This document shows positions 16,548 to 24,588 of a DNA stretch of 52,584 bases, one piece after another; positions within the stretch are counted from its first letter, which is position 1; every line of letters starts with the position of its first letter. The DNA lies in the NCBI GenBank assembly GCA_029261555.1, contig JAJDBB010000043.1, positions 1 through 52,584 of the forward strand, given 5' to 3'. This DNA is from Nitrospinaceae bacterium (GTDB lineage: Bacteria; Nitrospinota; Nitrospinia; Nitrospinales; JACRGP01). The position numbers and the translations under genes are program-made. The notes beneath the pieces are model-generated. The model made no database searches and had not been told where the DNA came from. It was given only the letters and a program-made list of their open reading frames with translations.

Positions 16548-16700
16548 CCAGCGTGCCGCTGGACCCGATAGCTTGCGATTGAAAAAATTTTCCCAATCCG
16601 GATTCAAATTTTTCGAACTTTCATCATTGCATGTGATTAGCAATTGCTCCCAGGTTCGTAGCTTTCCCCTTATAAGTACGCCTATTGCCCCCGGAGGCTA
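16548..16700. repeat. Full-length hairpin-capped repeat overlapping the radical SAM stop codon
   Basis: Palindrome CCAGCGTGCCGCTGG (16548-16562), then CCCGATAGCTTGCGATTGAA, CGAACTTTCATCATTGCATG, a diverged right half and finally TTGCCCCCGGAGGC. The last part lies in the C-terminal codons of the radical SAM gene (stop at 16684-16682). Confidence 0.75.
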
Positions 16701-17641
16701 CCCCGGCGCAGGCCCTCCTCCCGCGCCATTCGACGGGCCTGTTCCATTTCCTCGGCGCTGGGCCGGCGGTTGATCTCCGGATATTTCGCGGCGCTCACTT
16801 TTCCCGCTGGACGGTACTGGCTCATGATGTTGATAAAAACGTCCGGAGAAATTTCGTTTGCAAGAAAACGAAAAATATTTCGGCTGCCCTCGACCTGACC
16901 GGGCATGACCAAATGCCGGACCAGTAAGCCGCGCCGCGCCAGGCCTCGCTCGTCGAATGCGAGGTCGCCCACCTGCGCCTGCATGCGCTTCACCACGCGC
17001 CGCGCCGCCTCAGGGTAATCTCCGGCCTTGAGATATTTTTGCGACAGTTCCGGATCCCAGTATTTGAAATCCGGCATGTAAATATCCACCACCCCGTCCA
17101 TCAGATCAATGCTGTCCAGGGAATCGTAAGCCCCGGTGTTATAAACCAGAGGCAGGCGAAGGCCCAGTTGCACAGCCAACGGCAAGGCTTCCAGGATTTG
17201 CGGGACCACGTGTTCCGGCGTCACGAAATTGATGTTGTGACACCCCCTGTCCTGAAGCTCCAGCATCATTTGCGCCAGTCTTTCGGGTCCGACCTCGAAG
17301 CCTTCGCCGTCCTGGCTGATATCGAAGTTCTGGCAAAAAACGCATTTTAAATTGCACATGGAGAAGAAAATCGTGCCGCTTCCGTTCCAGCCGCGCAGGC
17401 AATCCTCTTCGCCGAAATGCGGAAAATGGCTGGACGCGATGGCGTACCGTCCCGACTTGCAAACCGCCGTTTCGTTCGCCAGCCGGTCGACCTCGCAATC
17501 TCGCGGGCACACCTTGCAGTTCTTGAGGAGCTTCAAGCCTTCGCGCGAACGGCGGTACAACTCGCCCGACCGGAACAAAGACATGTAGGCCGGTTCAAAA
17601 TTTTTAGATTCAATGTCGAAAGATTTTTCTGTGGTCGTCAT
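16682..17641 (-). CDS. Radical SAM protein, PflA-like (AmmeMemoRadiSam/HcgA-like group uncertain)
   Basis: 319 aa from the ATG at 17641-17639. An open frame extends to 17698, but those residues (TTASRRLPGDS) derive from a repeat. Residues C42-x2-C45-x3-C49 with C61 form an N-terminal cysteine cluster (CKVCPRDC). The radical SAM motif is C96-x3-C100-x2-C103 (CNLKCVFCQN), ligating the 4Fe-4S cluster that cleaves S-adenosylmethionine. Later GAYDSLDSIDLMDGVVDIYM and HLVMPGQVEGSRNI fit the PflA-like putative activase family. Its partner protein is not in the window. No ribosome site is clear; an internal ATG at 17584 is possible. The last residues overlap a repeat. Confidence 0.82.
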   Translation of the reverse strand: MTTTEKSFDIESKNFEPAYMSLFRSGELYRRSREGLKLLKNCKVCPRDCEVDRLANETAVCKSGRYAIASSHFPHFGEEDCLRGWNGSGTIFFSMCNLKCVFCQNFDISQDGEGFEVGPERLAQMMLELQDRGCHNINFVTPEHVVPQILEALPLAVQLGLRLPLVYNTGAYDSLDSIDLMDGVVDIYMPDFKYWDPELSQKYLKAGDYPEAARRVVKRMQAQVGDLAFDERGLARRGLLVRHLVMPGQVEGSRNIFRFLANEISPDVFINIMSQYRPAGKVSAAKYPEINRRPSAEEMEQARRMAREEGLRRGSLRGQ

Positions 17642-17745
17642 GGCGCTGTCGCCAGGCAGGCGCCTGGAGGCAGTGGTTTGCGATTGGGGAATTTTCAAAA
17701 CCTTAATCTCAACTTAACGATTTCTCTTCTGCGTCAAACAAGGAG
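17642..17745. repeat. Hairpin repeat between the radical SAM and DUF2723 genes
   Basis: CCAGGC/GCCTGG hairpin at 17652-17667, then GGAGGCAGTGGTTTGCGATT, a left-half body joined to a right-cap hairpin. It abuts the chosen start of the radical SAM gene. Confidence 0.65.
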
Positions 17746-17805
17746 CGTTGCGTAAGCATAATTTGATAACAAGTCATCCTGTAATTATTATCTCAAAGGG
17801 TGGAA

Positions 17806-19911
17806 TCATTCTTCAAGTCCCAAGGCGTCTCGGGTTTTTTGAATCGCGCCCCATTGGCGCAAGTTTTTCATCCGGTCGAAGGCGGCGCGCCATTCCTCCC
17901 GGGTTCGCTTCCGGTTGCCCAACAGATTCCAGGCAAGCGCCGACTCCAGCCGGGGCTGGTAGTTTTCCGGTTCCAGCGCCGCCGCCTTTGTAAAAAGTTT
18001 TAACGCGGATTCTGAATCTCCCTTTTCACGGCGCAGAATTCCTTCCGCCAGATGGCGGTAATAGTCGTCTGGAAACCTGGTTTGCATTTCCAGGAAAATT
18101 TTTTCCGCGGCGGCGATTTTTCCGTCAAGAACCCGGTTCTCGATTTCAAAAAAAGTCTGTTCCGGTCCGTCGATTTCCAGAACTTTTCGCATCAAACTCA
18201 GAATGACGCGCTCTTCGGCGAGAAAACCTCGGTCGTGGAAATAAAAATGGAAGCCGTGAATGAAGTGGGAAGTTAGTTTGCTTCGATGCAGATCCCTCAG
18301 GTATCCCGGATGTTTTCTCTCCTCGGCCAAAAGCGCCATGAATTCATCCAGAACCCTTCTCGCTTCTAAATTGGATGGAAGCGCCGGCTCTTTAGAATAC
18401 CGAACCAGAGCGTTTTTGTAAGGCGACAGGTTCTGGGTTATTTTAGTGCGCTCGAATAAAACCGAATCCTGTTCCAACACGATGGGATGGCGGTCGAGGT
18501 TGCGGTCGAAGATTTCCTGGGTATGGTCGGAGACGCTTTCGTGGGAATCGAATTTATATTTTTCGGGGTCGGGGAGGTCCAGTGTGGGAAAGCGGCGGGG
18601 GGTGACGAGTTCCGCCGGCTGATTCGCCAAAAGCGTGTAGGTGTTGATTCCGACAACATCGTCGCGCAGGCGCATCACGTCCTGAGCGTAATAATATTGG
18701 AACCATGACAGGCCGGGGGCAAAAATGGCGTGGTCTGGCACGGATAAATAAATTTTATTGGTCAGGCTTTCTCCAAAATAATGGCCGGACTTTTCCACGA
18801 GGTAATAATTTTTAATGGCGGCGGCGGCAATCATCAGAAACAGGGCGACGACGGCCAATTGGTTCCAGCGCACCGGACGCGCGGAGGATCCAGGCTCGTT
18901 CCGAGGCGGGGAAACATTTTTTTGAGCTTCGTCCGGGGACCGGTTCGCCAGTTTTTCAAAAACCCAATACAGAGCCAGGCTGGCAAACCATAACGCCATA
19001 AGATAGGAAGGGTAGCTTTCTTTTTCCCAACGGGCAAAAAAGGCGGCGCTGACGACGACGATCAACAGGGCAAAGAAAAAGAACGGTCGGCTCTTTTTAA
19101 AGCACAAGTATCCGCCGAAAAGGAATCCCGGCAGAATGGCAAGAGAAAGTTGAGAGACCAAATCGTAGAAAAAAAATTTCGTCGTTTGCCAGGCGCCGGA
19201 ACTCACGCCCTGAAACCCGTCGAAATGGGAATTCGCCCGGTCCCGGTCGGTGATTTGCCTGACGAATCCATCCAAGGTTTCCGGATTTCCCCAATCGAAA
19301 GAAGGTTCGGCCAGGGAGCGCGCTGGAAGGTAAGCGTAAACGGAAAAGCCGACCAGGAAAAACAGCGCACAAAGCGCCAGACGCAGCGCGGGTTTCTCCC
19401 GGTTCCAACAAAAAAACAGGAGCAGAATCGACGGCAGGAAAAATGCCATGGTGGCGTGGTTGCCGGCGCTGATTCCATAGATAAAAGAGGCGGCGTACAA
19501 ATAACGCAGGTCGTCGCATTGCTTCCAGGTTAGCAGTAGATAAACCAGAGCACAGATGAAAAGGGTATGCAGGGAGTACACTTCCGCCATTAGGGCATGA
19601 TGCCAAAAGATGGCGCTATAGGCCAGGAACCCGGACGGGATCAGGGCCGCAAAAACTTTGTTTGAGGTTTCCTCTTCGGCGAAAAACAGATCCAGCAGTT
19701 TGCGGGCCGCCAGATAAAATCCGGCCAGGGTCAGACAGGCGCAAAATATCGAGAACAGGTTGACCTTGAATGCAACGGAGCCAACGGGCAAAAATGTAAA
19801 AAGGCCGGCAAGCAGACTATAAGTCGGGAACCCCGCAGGATGGGCTATCCCCAGGGTAAATGCGGTGTTAACAAACTCGGAGGAGTCGAGATAGGTGACG
19901 CCGGGGGGCAT
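17806..19911 (-). CDS. DUF2723 integral membrane protein with C-terminal TPR, N-terminus frameshifted
   Basis: 701 aa as readable from the ATG at 19911. Opening residues GVTYLDSSEFVNTAFTLGIA and HPAGFPTYSLLAG are the hallmark of DUF2723, a GT-C-like membrane family. About ten hydrophobic helices follow to residue 340, a periplasmic domain to about 600 and TPR-like helices at the end (AEGILRREKGDSESALKLFT). The first helix normally precedes this block. Upstream, an ATG at 19982 opens a frame encoding MSLPNKTPAIFF, broken from the main frame by one base at a run of ten A residues (19945-19954). With one more base the two join through FILTAWGVYLLSMPPGV. Substrate unknown; the neighbouring pilins make a glycan role thinkable but unproven. 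Confidence 0.8.
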   Translation of the reverse strand: MPPGVTYLDSSEFVNTAFTLGIAHPAGFPTYSLLAGLFTFLPVGSVAFKVNLFSIFCACLTLAGFYLAARKLLDLFFAEEETSNKVFAALIPSGFLAYSAIFWHHALMAEVYSLHTLFICALVYLLLTWKQCDDLRYLYAASFIYGISAGNHATMAFFLPSILLLFFCWNREKPALRLALCALFFLVGFSVYAYLPARSLAEPSFDWGNPETLDGFVRQITDRDRANSHFDGFQGVSSGAWQTTKFFFYDLVSQLSLAILPGFLFGGYLCFKKSRPFFFFALLIVVVSAAFFARWEKESYPSYLMALWFASLALYWVFEKLANRSPDEAQKNVSPPRNEPGSSARPVRWNQLAVVALFLMIAAAAIKNYYLVEKSGHYFGESLTNKIYLSVPDHAIFAPGLSWFQYYYAQDVMRLRDDVVGINTYTLLANQPAELVTPRRFPTLDLPDPEKYKFDSHESVSDHTQEIFDRNLDRHPIVLEQDSVLFERTKITQNLSPYKNALVRYSKEPALPSNLEARRVLDEFMALLAEERKHPGYLRDLHRSKLTSHFIHGFHFYFHDRGFLAEERVILSLMRKVLEIDGPEQTFFEIENRVLDGKIAAAEKIFLEMQTRFPDDYYRHLAEGILRREKGDSESALKLFTKAAALEPENYQPRLESALAWNLLGNRKRTREEWRAAFDRMKNLRQWGAIQKTRDALGLEE

Positions 19912-19995
19912 GGAGAGGAGATAGACGCCCCAGGCCGTCAGGATAAAAAAAAAATAGCGGGAGTTTTATTTGGGAGGCTCATGAATCCGGGCGGC

Positions 19996-20039
19996 AAAAA
20001 AAATCCCTTTTCCACCGCGTTTAAACGGTGGAAAAGGGA
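19996..20039 (-). terminator. Intrinsic terminator after the first pilin gene
   Basis: 14-bp perfect stem, TCCCTTTTCCACCG (20004-20017) with CGGTGGAAAAGGGA (20026-20039), loop of 8. On the minus strand it is followed by eight T residues (20003-19996). Confidence 0.95.
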
Positions 20040-20054
20040 AGTCGATCAAACCAA

Positions 20055-20429
20055 TCAGGTAATGTTGCCGTTAGAGTCTATGGACAACACCTTGGTACTG
20101 GAATTATGTTGCGCCGTCGCAGTGAATCCTGTTTCAACTGCCGCCGCGGCGACTACGGTCATCTTGGTGGACTGAATGAAACCGTAAGTGGCTTCCGCCG
20201 CTTTTGCCAGATCGCAACTATTCGCGGAAGAGGTGTCCGCCCAGTAAGCTTTGCAGGCCAGGTAAATATTGTGCAGGTTGGCTTTGGAATCTGAATCATA
20301 AGCCCGGGTTTTGTACTGGTTGAACTGCGGGATCGCGATAGCCGCCAGAATACCGATGATGGCGATAACGATCAGCAGTTCGATCAAGGTAAAACCTTTT
20401 TCATTTTTGACCGAAAGTGCTTTCAACAT
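20055..20429 (-). CDS. pilA: Type IV major pilin (copy 1)
   Basis: 124 aa. The prepilin leader [12 protein letters not shown] ends at the cleavage site before [20 protein letters not shown], with Glu5 of the mature protein present. The globular part carries a likely disulfide ([14 protein letters not shown]) and a GGN-less, short C-terminus (SIDSNGNIT). The short mature length resembles Geobacter-type pilins, though with an added C-terminal region. AAGGAG lies 8 nt before the ATG. A sigma54-like element and an intrinsic terminator frame the gene. It is very similar to the next pilin, so the two arose by tandem duplication. Confidence 0.95.
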   Translation of the reverse strand: MLKALSVKNEKGFTLIELLIVIAIIGILAAIAIPQFNQYKTRAYDSDSKANLHNIYLACKAYWADTSSANSCDLAKAAEATYGFIQSTKMTVVAAAAVETGFTATAQHNSSTKVLSIDSNGNIT

Positions 20430-20479
20430 TTCTTTTCTCCTTTATTTAGATAAATTCTATAGAACTCTGGTTTTACTAA

Positions 20480-20495
20480 AGCAAACTAGGCGCCA
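20480..20495 (-). promoter_or_regulatory. Sigma54-like promoter of pilin copy 1
   Basis: On the minus strand TGGCGCCTAGTTTGCT: GG and GC are separated by exactly 10 nt and the flanking bases match TGGCAC-N5-TTGCT except one. The start point would be near 20469, 40 nt before the ATG. RpoN control of pilA is established in other bacteria. Confidence 0.65.
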
Positions 20496-20693
20496 TTAGT
20501 TAAACTCACACAGACCAAGATCGCCAAGCTATTAATATATAATGCGTTATATTTTTTTAACATTCTTATCTATCCATCTTTAGCCTGCAAATAAAGGGAA
20601 AACGACAAAAATGGTCGGAGCCGACTGACAAAACTTGTCTGAACTTCTAGTGTCAATGTAACTACATTGAGGAAATACAGTAAAATAACCCCT

Positions 20694-20734
20694 AAAAAAA
20701 ACCATCCCGTTTCAAAAAAAATGAAACGGGATGG
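20694..20734 (-). terminator. Intrinsic terminator after the second pilin gene
   Basis: 13-bp perfect stem, CCATCCCGTTTCA (20702-20714) with TGAAACGGGATGG (20722-20734), loop of seven A. A tract of eight A residues (20694-20701) gives the U tail on the minus strand. Confidence 0.93.
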
Positions 20735-20750
20735 GATGCGGTGAGTTAAA

Positions 20751-21131
20751 TTATGGTGAAGTAATATTGCCGTTAGAGTCGATTGACAACACCTTCGTGC
20801 TGGAATGGTGTTGAGCCGTAGCAGTGAACGTCGTTACAACTGCCGCCGCGGCGACCACGGTCATTTTGCTGGATTGAATATAACCATAGGTAGCTTCCGA
20901 AGCCTTTGCCAGGTCGCAACTGTTGGTCGACGAAGTATCTGTCCAATAAGCGTTACATGACAGATACAGGTTGTGCAGGTTGGCCTTGGAGTCTGAATCA
21001 TAAGCGCGGCCCTTGTATTGATTAAACTGCGGGATTGCGATGGCCGCCAGAATACCGATGATGGCGATCACGATCAACAGTTCGATTAAGGTAAAACCTT
21101 TTTCGTTCTGGATCAATTGCGTTTGCGTCAT
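20751..21131 (-). CDS. pilA: Type IV major pilin (copy 2)
   Basis: 126 aa from the ATG at 21131, chosen because AGGGAG lies 7-9 nt upstream; a longer frame to 21170 would add a non-leader extension. Leader [12 protein letters not shown], then [20 protein letters not shown], identical to copy 1 in the N-terminal helix. The globular domain differs at scattered positions and keeps the cysteine pair ([14 protein letters not shown]). It ends [11 protein letters not shown]. The leaders of the two copies differ strongly while the mature parts are near identical, suggesting duplication with later leader exchange, or gene conversion of the mature part. Both genes have their own promoter and terminator. 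Confidence 0.95.
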   Translation of the reverse strand: MTQTQLIQNEKGFTLIELLIVIAIIGILAAIAIPQFNQYKGRAYDSDSKANLHNLYLSCNAYWTDTSSTNSCDLAKASEATYGYIQSSKMTVVAAAAVVTTFTATAQHHSSTKVLSIDSNGNITSP

Positions 21132-21243
21132 AACTTTTCTCCCTGTATTTTGAATAAGGTTCCAACGCAACCACGTTGGCCTGACAAGAATCTATGCCTG
21201 ATAATTTAGATTTACACCTCCAGCAGAAGCTAATACGATACTT

Positions 21244-21259
21244 CGCAAATTCCATGCCG
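21244..21259 (-). promoter_or_regulatory. Possible sigma54-like promoter of pilin copy 2
   Basis: On the minus strand CGGCATGGAATTTGCG keeps GG-N10-GC and the TTTGC block, with weaker flanks than copy 1. Start point near 21233, about 100 nt before the ATG. Confidence 0.4.
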
Positions 21260-21403
21260 GAATCCAACAGCCCGATTTTTTTTGATGTTTTCACGACTTT
21301 TCGGATCGATATTATACATTGAAAGATCGACAATCGCGTTCGGCGGGGGTATTTTTACTAATTTTTTACGTTGAAAACCGGGCGATTAAATGCCAGATAA
21401 AGA

Positions 21404-22108
21404 ATGACAACGCTGTGCGCTAAAAAATACGCCGTTCTGGGAGGCAGTTTCGATCCGGTGCATTTCGGACATCTTGATCTTGCGGACCAGGTGCGACAAA
21501 AATTGTCGCTCGACAGCGTTTTTTGGGTTCCCGCCTATCTTTCGCCCCACAAAACCTCGGATCGTCCCGCGCCCGCCAAGCATCGGCTGGAGATGTTGCG
21601 ACTGGCGCTTGCCGACAACCCGGCGTACGACCTTTCGGAAATCGAATTGCAACGCGGCGGCGTTTCCTACACGGTCGAGACTCTGGAACAGATCGTACAG
21701 ACTCCCGAGCCGTCGGAATGGAGCCTGATACTGGGAATGGACGCCTTTAAAGACATGAAAACCTGGAAAGATCCCGATCGTATTTTGCAAATCGCCAACA
21801 TTATTGTTGGAACGCGGCCCGGCGTAGACAGAAACGTTTTTTCCGAAGCGCTGAAAAGTCTGCCCGGAAACTGGAAGCGTTTGGAACCCGCCGACCCGGC
21901 GCAACCTGGCCTCGGCGTTTATAAAAACAGCGGCGCAAACCAGACCGTTTCATTCCTAAGCCTAGACACTCGCGAAATTTCCTCCAGTGAAATCCGCGCC
22001 AGAATACGGGCTAAAAAGGGCGTTAAAAATAAGTTGCCACCCGAAGTTGAAAAATATATTATGAGGCATCTTTTATACCAAGCCGAGGCCCATCCCATCG
22101 CTGAATGA
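21404..22108 (+). CDS. nadD: Nicotinate-nucleotide adenylyltransferase
   Basis: 234 aa. The nucleotidyltransferase signature is GGSFDPVHFGHLDLA near the N-terminus (GxFdPxHxGH), and the C-terminal phosphate-binding ISSSEIRARI matches the family ISSTxIR. WVPAYLSPHKTS and LILGMDAFKDMKTW also fit. It makes deamido-NAD from nicotinate mononucleotide and ATP in the cytoplasm. The stop overlaps the start of the next gene by 4 bp (ATGA), so translation is coupled to rsfS, a common pairing in bacteria. Confidence 0.95.
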   Translation: MTTLCAKKYAVLGGSFDPVHFGHLDLADQVRQKLSLDSVFWVPAYLSPHKTSDRPAPAKHRLEMLRLALADNPAYDLSEIELQRGGVSYTVETLEQIVQTPEPSEWSLILGMDAFKDMKTWKDPDRILQIANIIVGTRPGVDRNVFSEALKSLPGNWKRLEPADPAQPGLGVYKNSGANQTVSFLSLDTREISSSEIRARIRAKKGVKNKLPPEVEKYIMRHLLYQAEAHPIAE

Positions 22109-22455
22109 ATGAGTCGTTAAATGAACTTCAGCGCCTTGTCGTCGAAGCAGCCGCTGAAAAACAAGCTATAAATATACTGGTTCTGGATTTGCGGATGCGG
22201 TCCGAGTTGACCGACTGCTTTATAATTTGCAGCGGCGCCAGCAAGGTTCAGGTGCGGGCCATCGTCGACTTTATTCTTGAAAAAGCCGGCCCGCTCAAAC
22301 CGGCGGCGATGGAGGGCTACTCCGAGGGCAACTGGGTGATCGTCGACTTGCAGGACTTAATGGTTCATGTGTTTCAAAAAGACGTGCGCGCCCATTACGA
22401 TCTGGAAAGGCTTTGGGGAGACGTTCCGGCGCTCGACGTTCCGGCGCAAATTTAA
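22105..22455 (+). CDS. rsfS: Ribosomal silencing factor RsfS (Iojap)
   Basis: 116 aa, the usual length. Family blocks: NILVLDLRMRSELTDCFIIC, GASKVQVRAIVDFI, EGNWVIVDLQDLMVHVFQ, HYDLERLWGD. RsfS binds uL14 of the large subunit and blocks subunit joining under nutrient limitation. It is coupled to nadD by a 4-bp overlap and is followed 29 bp later by the DksA-like gene. Confidence 0.95.
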   Translation: MNESLNELQRLVVEAAAEKQAINILVLDLRMRSELTDCFIICSGASKVQVRAIVDFILEKAGPLKPAAMEGYSEGNWVIVDLQDLMVHVFQKDVRAHYDLERLWGDVPALDVPAQI

Positions 22456-22484
22456 TACGCTTGCTTGAGGAGTTTTTCGTCGAT

Positions 22485-22868
22485 ATGGATTTAAACAAAG
22501 TTCCCAAATTTAAAGATCAACTCGAAGACATCCGCGCCTCCCTGCTGGGCGAGGTGGCCAAAAACCTGAAAAGCAACAAGGAGGATTTCGTCGAAGCGGA
22601 ACCCGATTTGACGGACGACGCCACGCGTTCCACCAACCGCCAGTTGTTGCTCAACCTCGGCGAGCAGGACTGGGACCAACTTAAAAAGGTGGAAGAGGCC
22701 CTGGATAATATTAAAAATGGCGTTTATGGAATCTGCAAAAAATGCGAAAAGGCGATTCCCGAAGCTCGCCTGGAGCTAGTGCCCTTCGCGAACCATTGCG
22801 TGCAATGCCTGGAAGTCATAGAAGAGGAAAAACGTATCGACAAACTCAACAACAAGGACTTGAACTGA
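22485..22868 (+). CDS. DksA/TraR-family C4 zinc finger protein
   Basis: 127 aa from the ATG at 22485, supported by TTGAGGAG 13-20 nt upstream; a longer frame back to 22413 would run inside rsfS. An N-terminal coiled coil (KFKDQLEDIRASLLGEVAKN, DWDQLKKVEEALDNIKNG) is followed by a zinc finger CKKCEKAIPEARLELVPFAN then HCVQC, spaced C-x2-C-x17-C-x2-C. DksA-type proteins act in the RNA polymerase secondary channel with ppGpp. The coiled-coil tip lacks a clear DxxDxA motif, so it may be a DksA-like protein rather than a full substitute. Confidence 0.88.
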   Translation: MDLNKVPKFKDQLEDIRASLLGEVAKNLKSNKEDFVEAEPDLTDDATRSTNRQLLLNLGEQDWDQLKKVEEALDNIKNGVYGICKKCEKAIPEARLELVPFANHCVQCLEVIEEEKRIDKLNNKDLN

Positions 22869-23005
22869 CCTGATTGAGCCGCGTCTTTGGACGAAGGTTA
22901 TTTTTGCTTTGCAAGGCGGGGAAGTTCGTTGAGTTAAAAAATATCCAAGCTGTTGGGTCCAGCCTCAGGGCGAGGAATTTAAAATTTTGTGGAGCGAAGA
23001 AAGTC

Positions 23006-24244
23006 GTGTCATTAAAATTATATTTAATCCTGATCGTTATCGCCGGACTGTCCATCTACGTCGCTTTTCTGAACCCCGGCGAAATGGAAGTTTATTTCAC
23101 CCAAAGTTTTTCATGGGAACTTCCCAAGGTGGTCGTGCTTTTGGGAGCCGCGTTATTAGGCGTCGGCCTCACCGGCCTGTTCTCCTGGGTGGAAGGCGTC
23201 AAGGGCTCCATTAGAAGTTCAAGAGCCGCGGCACGACGCCGCGACAAAGAAAATCGCGCCCGGCAGGTAGAAAAAACCCTGACCGAAGCCGATAACGCCC
23301 TGGCGGCGGGGCATTTCCCTCAGGCCGAATCCCTTTACCAAAAAATCGCCAGAACGCAAAATAACGTGAGGGCCTTGTACGGACTGGGCGTCAGCCTGCG
23401 CGCGCAGGACAACGCCAAGGACGCCTTGAAGGCTCACCTGAAAGCCCGCGTCGCCGAACCCGACAACGTCCGGGTTTTATACGCGCTGGCGGCGGATTAT
23501 GAAAGCGCCGGGGAACCTAAAAAACAAATTGAGGTTCTACAACAAATCGTCGGCCTCGACCGCAACGCCGTAACCGCCCTGGAAAAAATTCGGGACGCTC
23601 ACGAAAACGCCAAAGACTGGGAAAACGCCTACGAGGCGCAAAGAAAAATTCTTCCGCTGGTGAGCGGTCAGGGGGCGCTAGCGCGGGAGCAAAAGCGCTT
23701 TGGCGATATCATTCACGCCCACGCTCAAAAATGCCTGGAAGAAAACGACCGGGAAAAAGCCCTGGCCGAATTGAAACGCGCCGTGCGCGAAGACAATCAA
23801 CACACCGAGTCCTATCTGGCGCTGGCGGATTTATATACGAATGCCGGGGAAGACAAGAGCGCTCTAAAAACCTGGAAGGCAGGATACGACAACACCAAGG
23901 CGCCCGTCTTCCTGCTTAAAATCCAAAACGCCCTGCAACAAAAAGATCAGGGAAAAGATATCGAAAAACTCTACCAAGCCGCCATTCGCCTTGCCAGCGG
24001 GGAGGGACAAGCCGTCGCCTCGTTGTTGTACAGCGTTTACCTTCTGGAATCCGGCTCCCGCGACCAGGCGATAAAAACCCTGGAAACGCTGCCCGAAGGC
24101 GAATGCCTCGTGCACCAGGTTTTGCTTTACACGGCGCGCAATGCCGAGAGCGTCAACGGAAGTATGCCCGACTCGATGAAAGCCGTCTACGAACAAGCTA
24201 AACAAAACCTGATCGATCTCGCAAGTAAAACAGTCGACGGTTGA
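23006..24244 (+). CDS. LapA-like membrane domain fused to LapB-like TPR protein
   Basis: 412 aa from the GTG at 23006. A longer frame to 22874 is open but contains no signal and includes repeat-like sequence. Residues 1-70 have two hydrophobic helices (LYLILIVIAGLSIYVAFLNP and VVVLLGAALLGVGLTGLFSW) as in LapA (DUF1049). From about 95 on, TPR units follow (ADNALAAGHFPQAESLYQKI, LYGLGVSLRAQDNAKDALKA, LYALAADYESAGEPKKQIEV). In E. coli lapA and lapB are adjacent genes acting on LPS synthesis through LpxC turnover; here both parts appear in one polypeptide. The C-terminal rubredoxin-like CxxC domain of LapB is missing. Confidence 0.75.
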   Translation: MSLKLYLILIVIAGLSIYVAFLNPGEMEVYFTQSFSWELPKVVVLLGAALLGVGLTGLFSWVEGVKGSIRSSRAAARRRDKENRARQVEKTLTEADNALAAGHFPQAESLYQKIARTQNNVRALYGLGVSLRAQDNAKDALKAHLKARVAEPDNVRVLYALAADYESAGEPKKQIEVLQQIVGLDRNAVTALEKIRDAHENAKDWENAYEAQRKILPLVSGQGALAREQKRFGDIIHAHAQKCLEENDREKALAELKRAVREDNQHTESYLALADLYTNAGEDKSALKTWKAGYDNTKAPVFLLKIQNALQQKDQGKDIEKLYQAAIRLASGEGQAVASLLYSVYLLESGSRDQAIKTLETLPEGECLVHQVLLYTARNAESVNGSMPDSMKAVYEQAKQNLIDLASKTVDG

Positions 24245-24289
24245 CAGTTTAAACGGCTCCCTCTTCAAGGGGAGCTGGGGCCGGGGTAG

Positions 24290-24588
24290 CGCCCTCGGAG
24301 GCAGATAGACGCAACTACACGGTAGGCGTTACGTCCTTGGGAACAACTGCAGGCGGGTTTGACCGTGAGTAAAAATCGAAGGCGTCGTTAGAGACTCAGA
24401 AGATATTATCCAATCGCTAACTATTGGGTACTGCGTCACGCTGACCAGTCGCTTGCCCGGCCAGCCGGGCAACACCCGCTGGAAAGGGTAGAGTTCAAGC
24501 CTACCATGACGTACGTGTAGCTTCCACGTACAAAAGTCACACCTAAGCCACACCTATTGCCTCAAAGCGCTCGCCTGGCGGCAAGCAG
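24290..24588. repeat. Two diverged repeat units back to back
   Basis: The first unit runs in reverse: CTCGGAGGCAGATAGACGCA, GGTAGGCGTTACGTCC, CCAATCGCTAACTATTGGG and a broken palindrome CTGCGTCACGCTGACCAG (24431-24448). The second reads forward: CGGCCAGCCGGGCAACACCC, GGAAAGGGTAGAGTTCAAGC, ending in GCTCGCCTGGCGGCAAGC. They fill the gap between two convergent genes; nothing else was seen in 24245-24588. Confidence 0.6.

Larger units (their letters stand above)
20430..20750. other. Gap between the two pilin genes
   Basis: 321 bp without an ORF. It contains the sigma54-like promoter of pilin 1, an AT-rich tract (TTAATATATAATGCGTTATA, about 20536-20555) that could hold an activator site, and the terminator of pilin 2. 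Nothing else was recognised. Confidence 0.6.
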
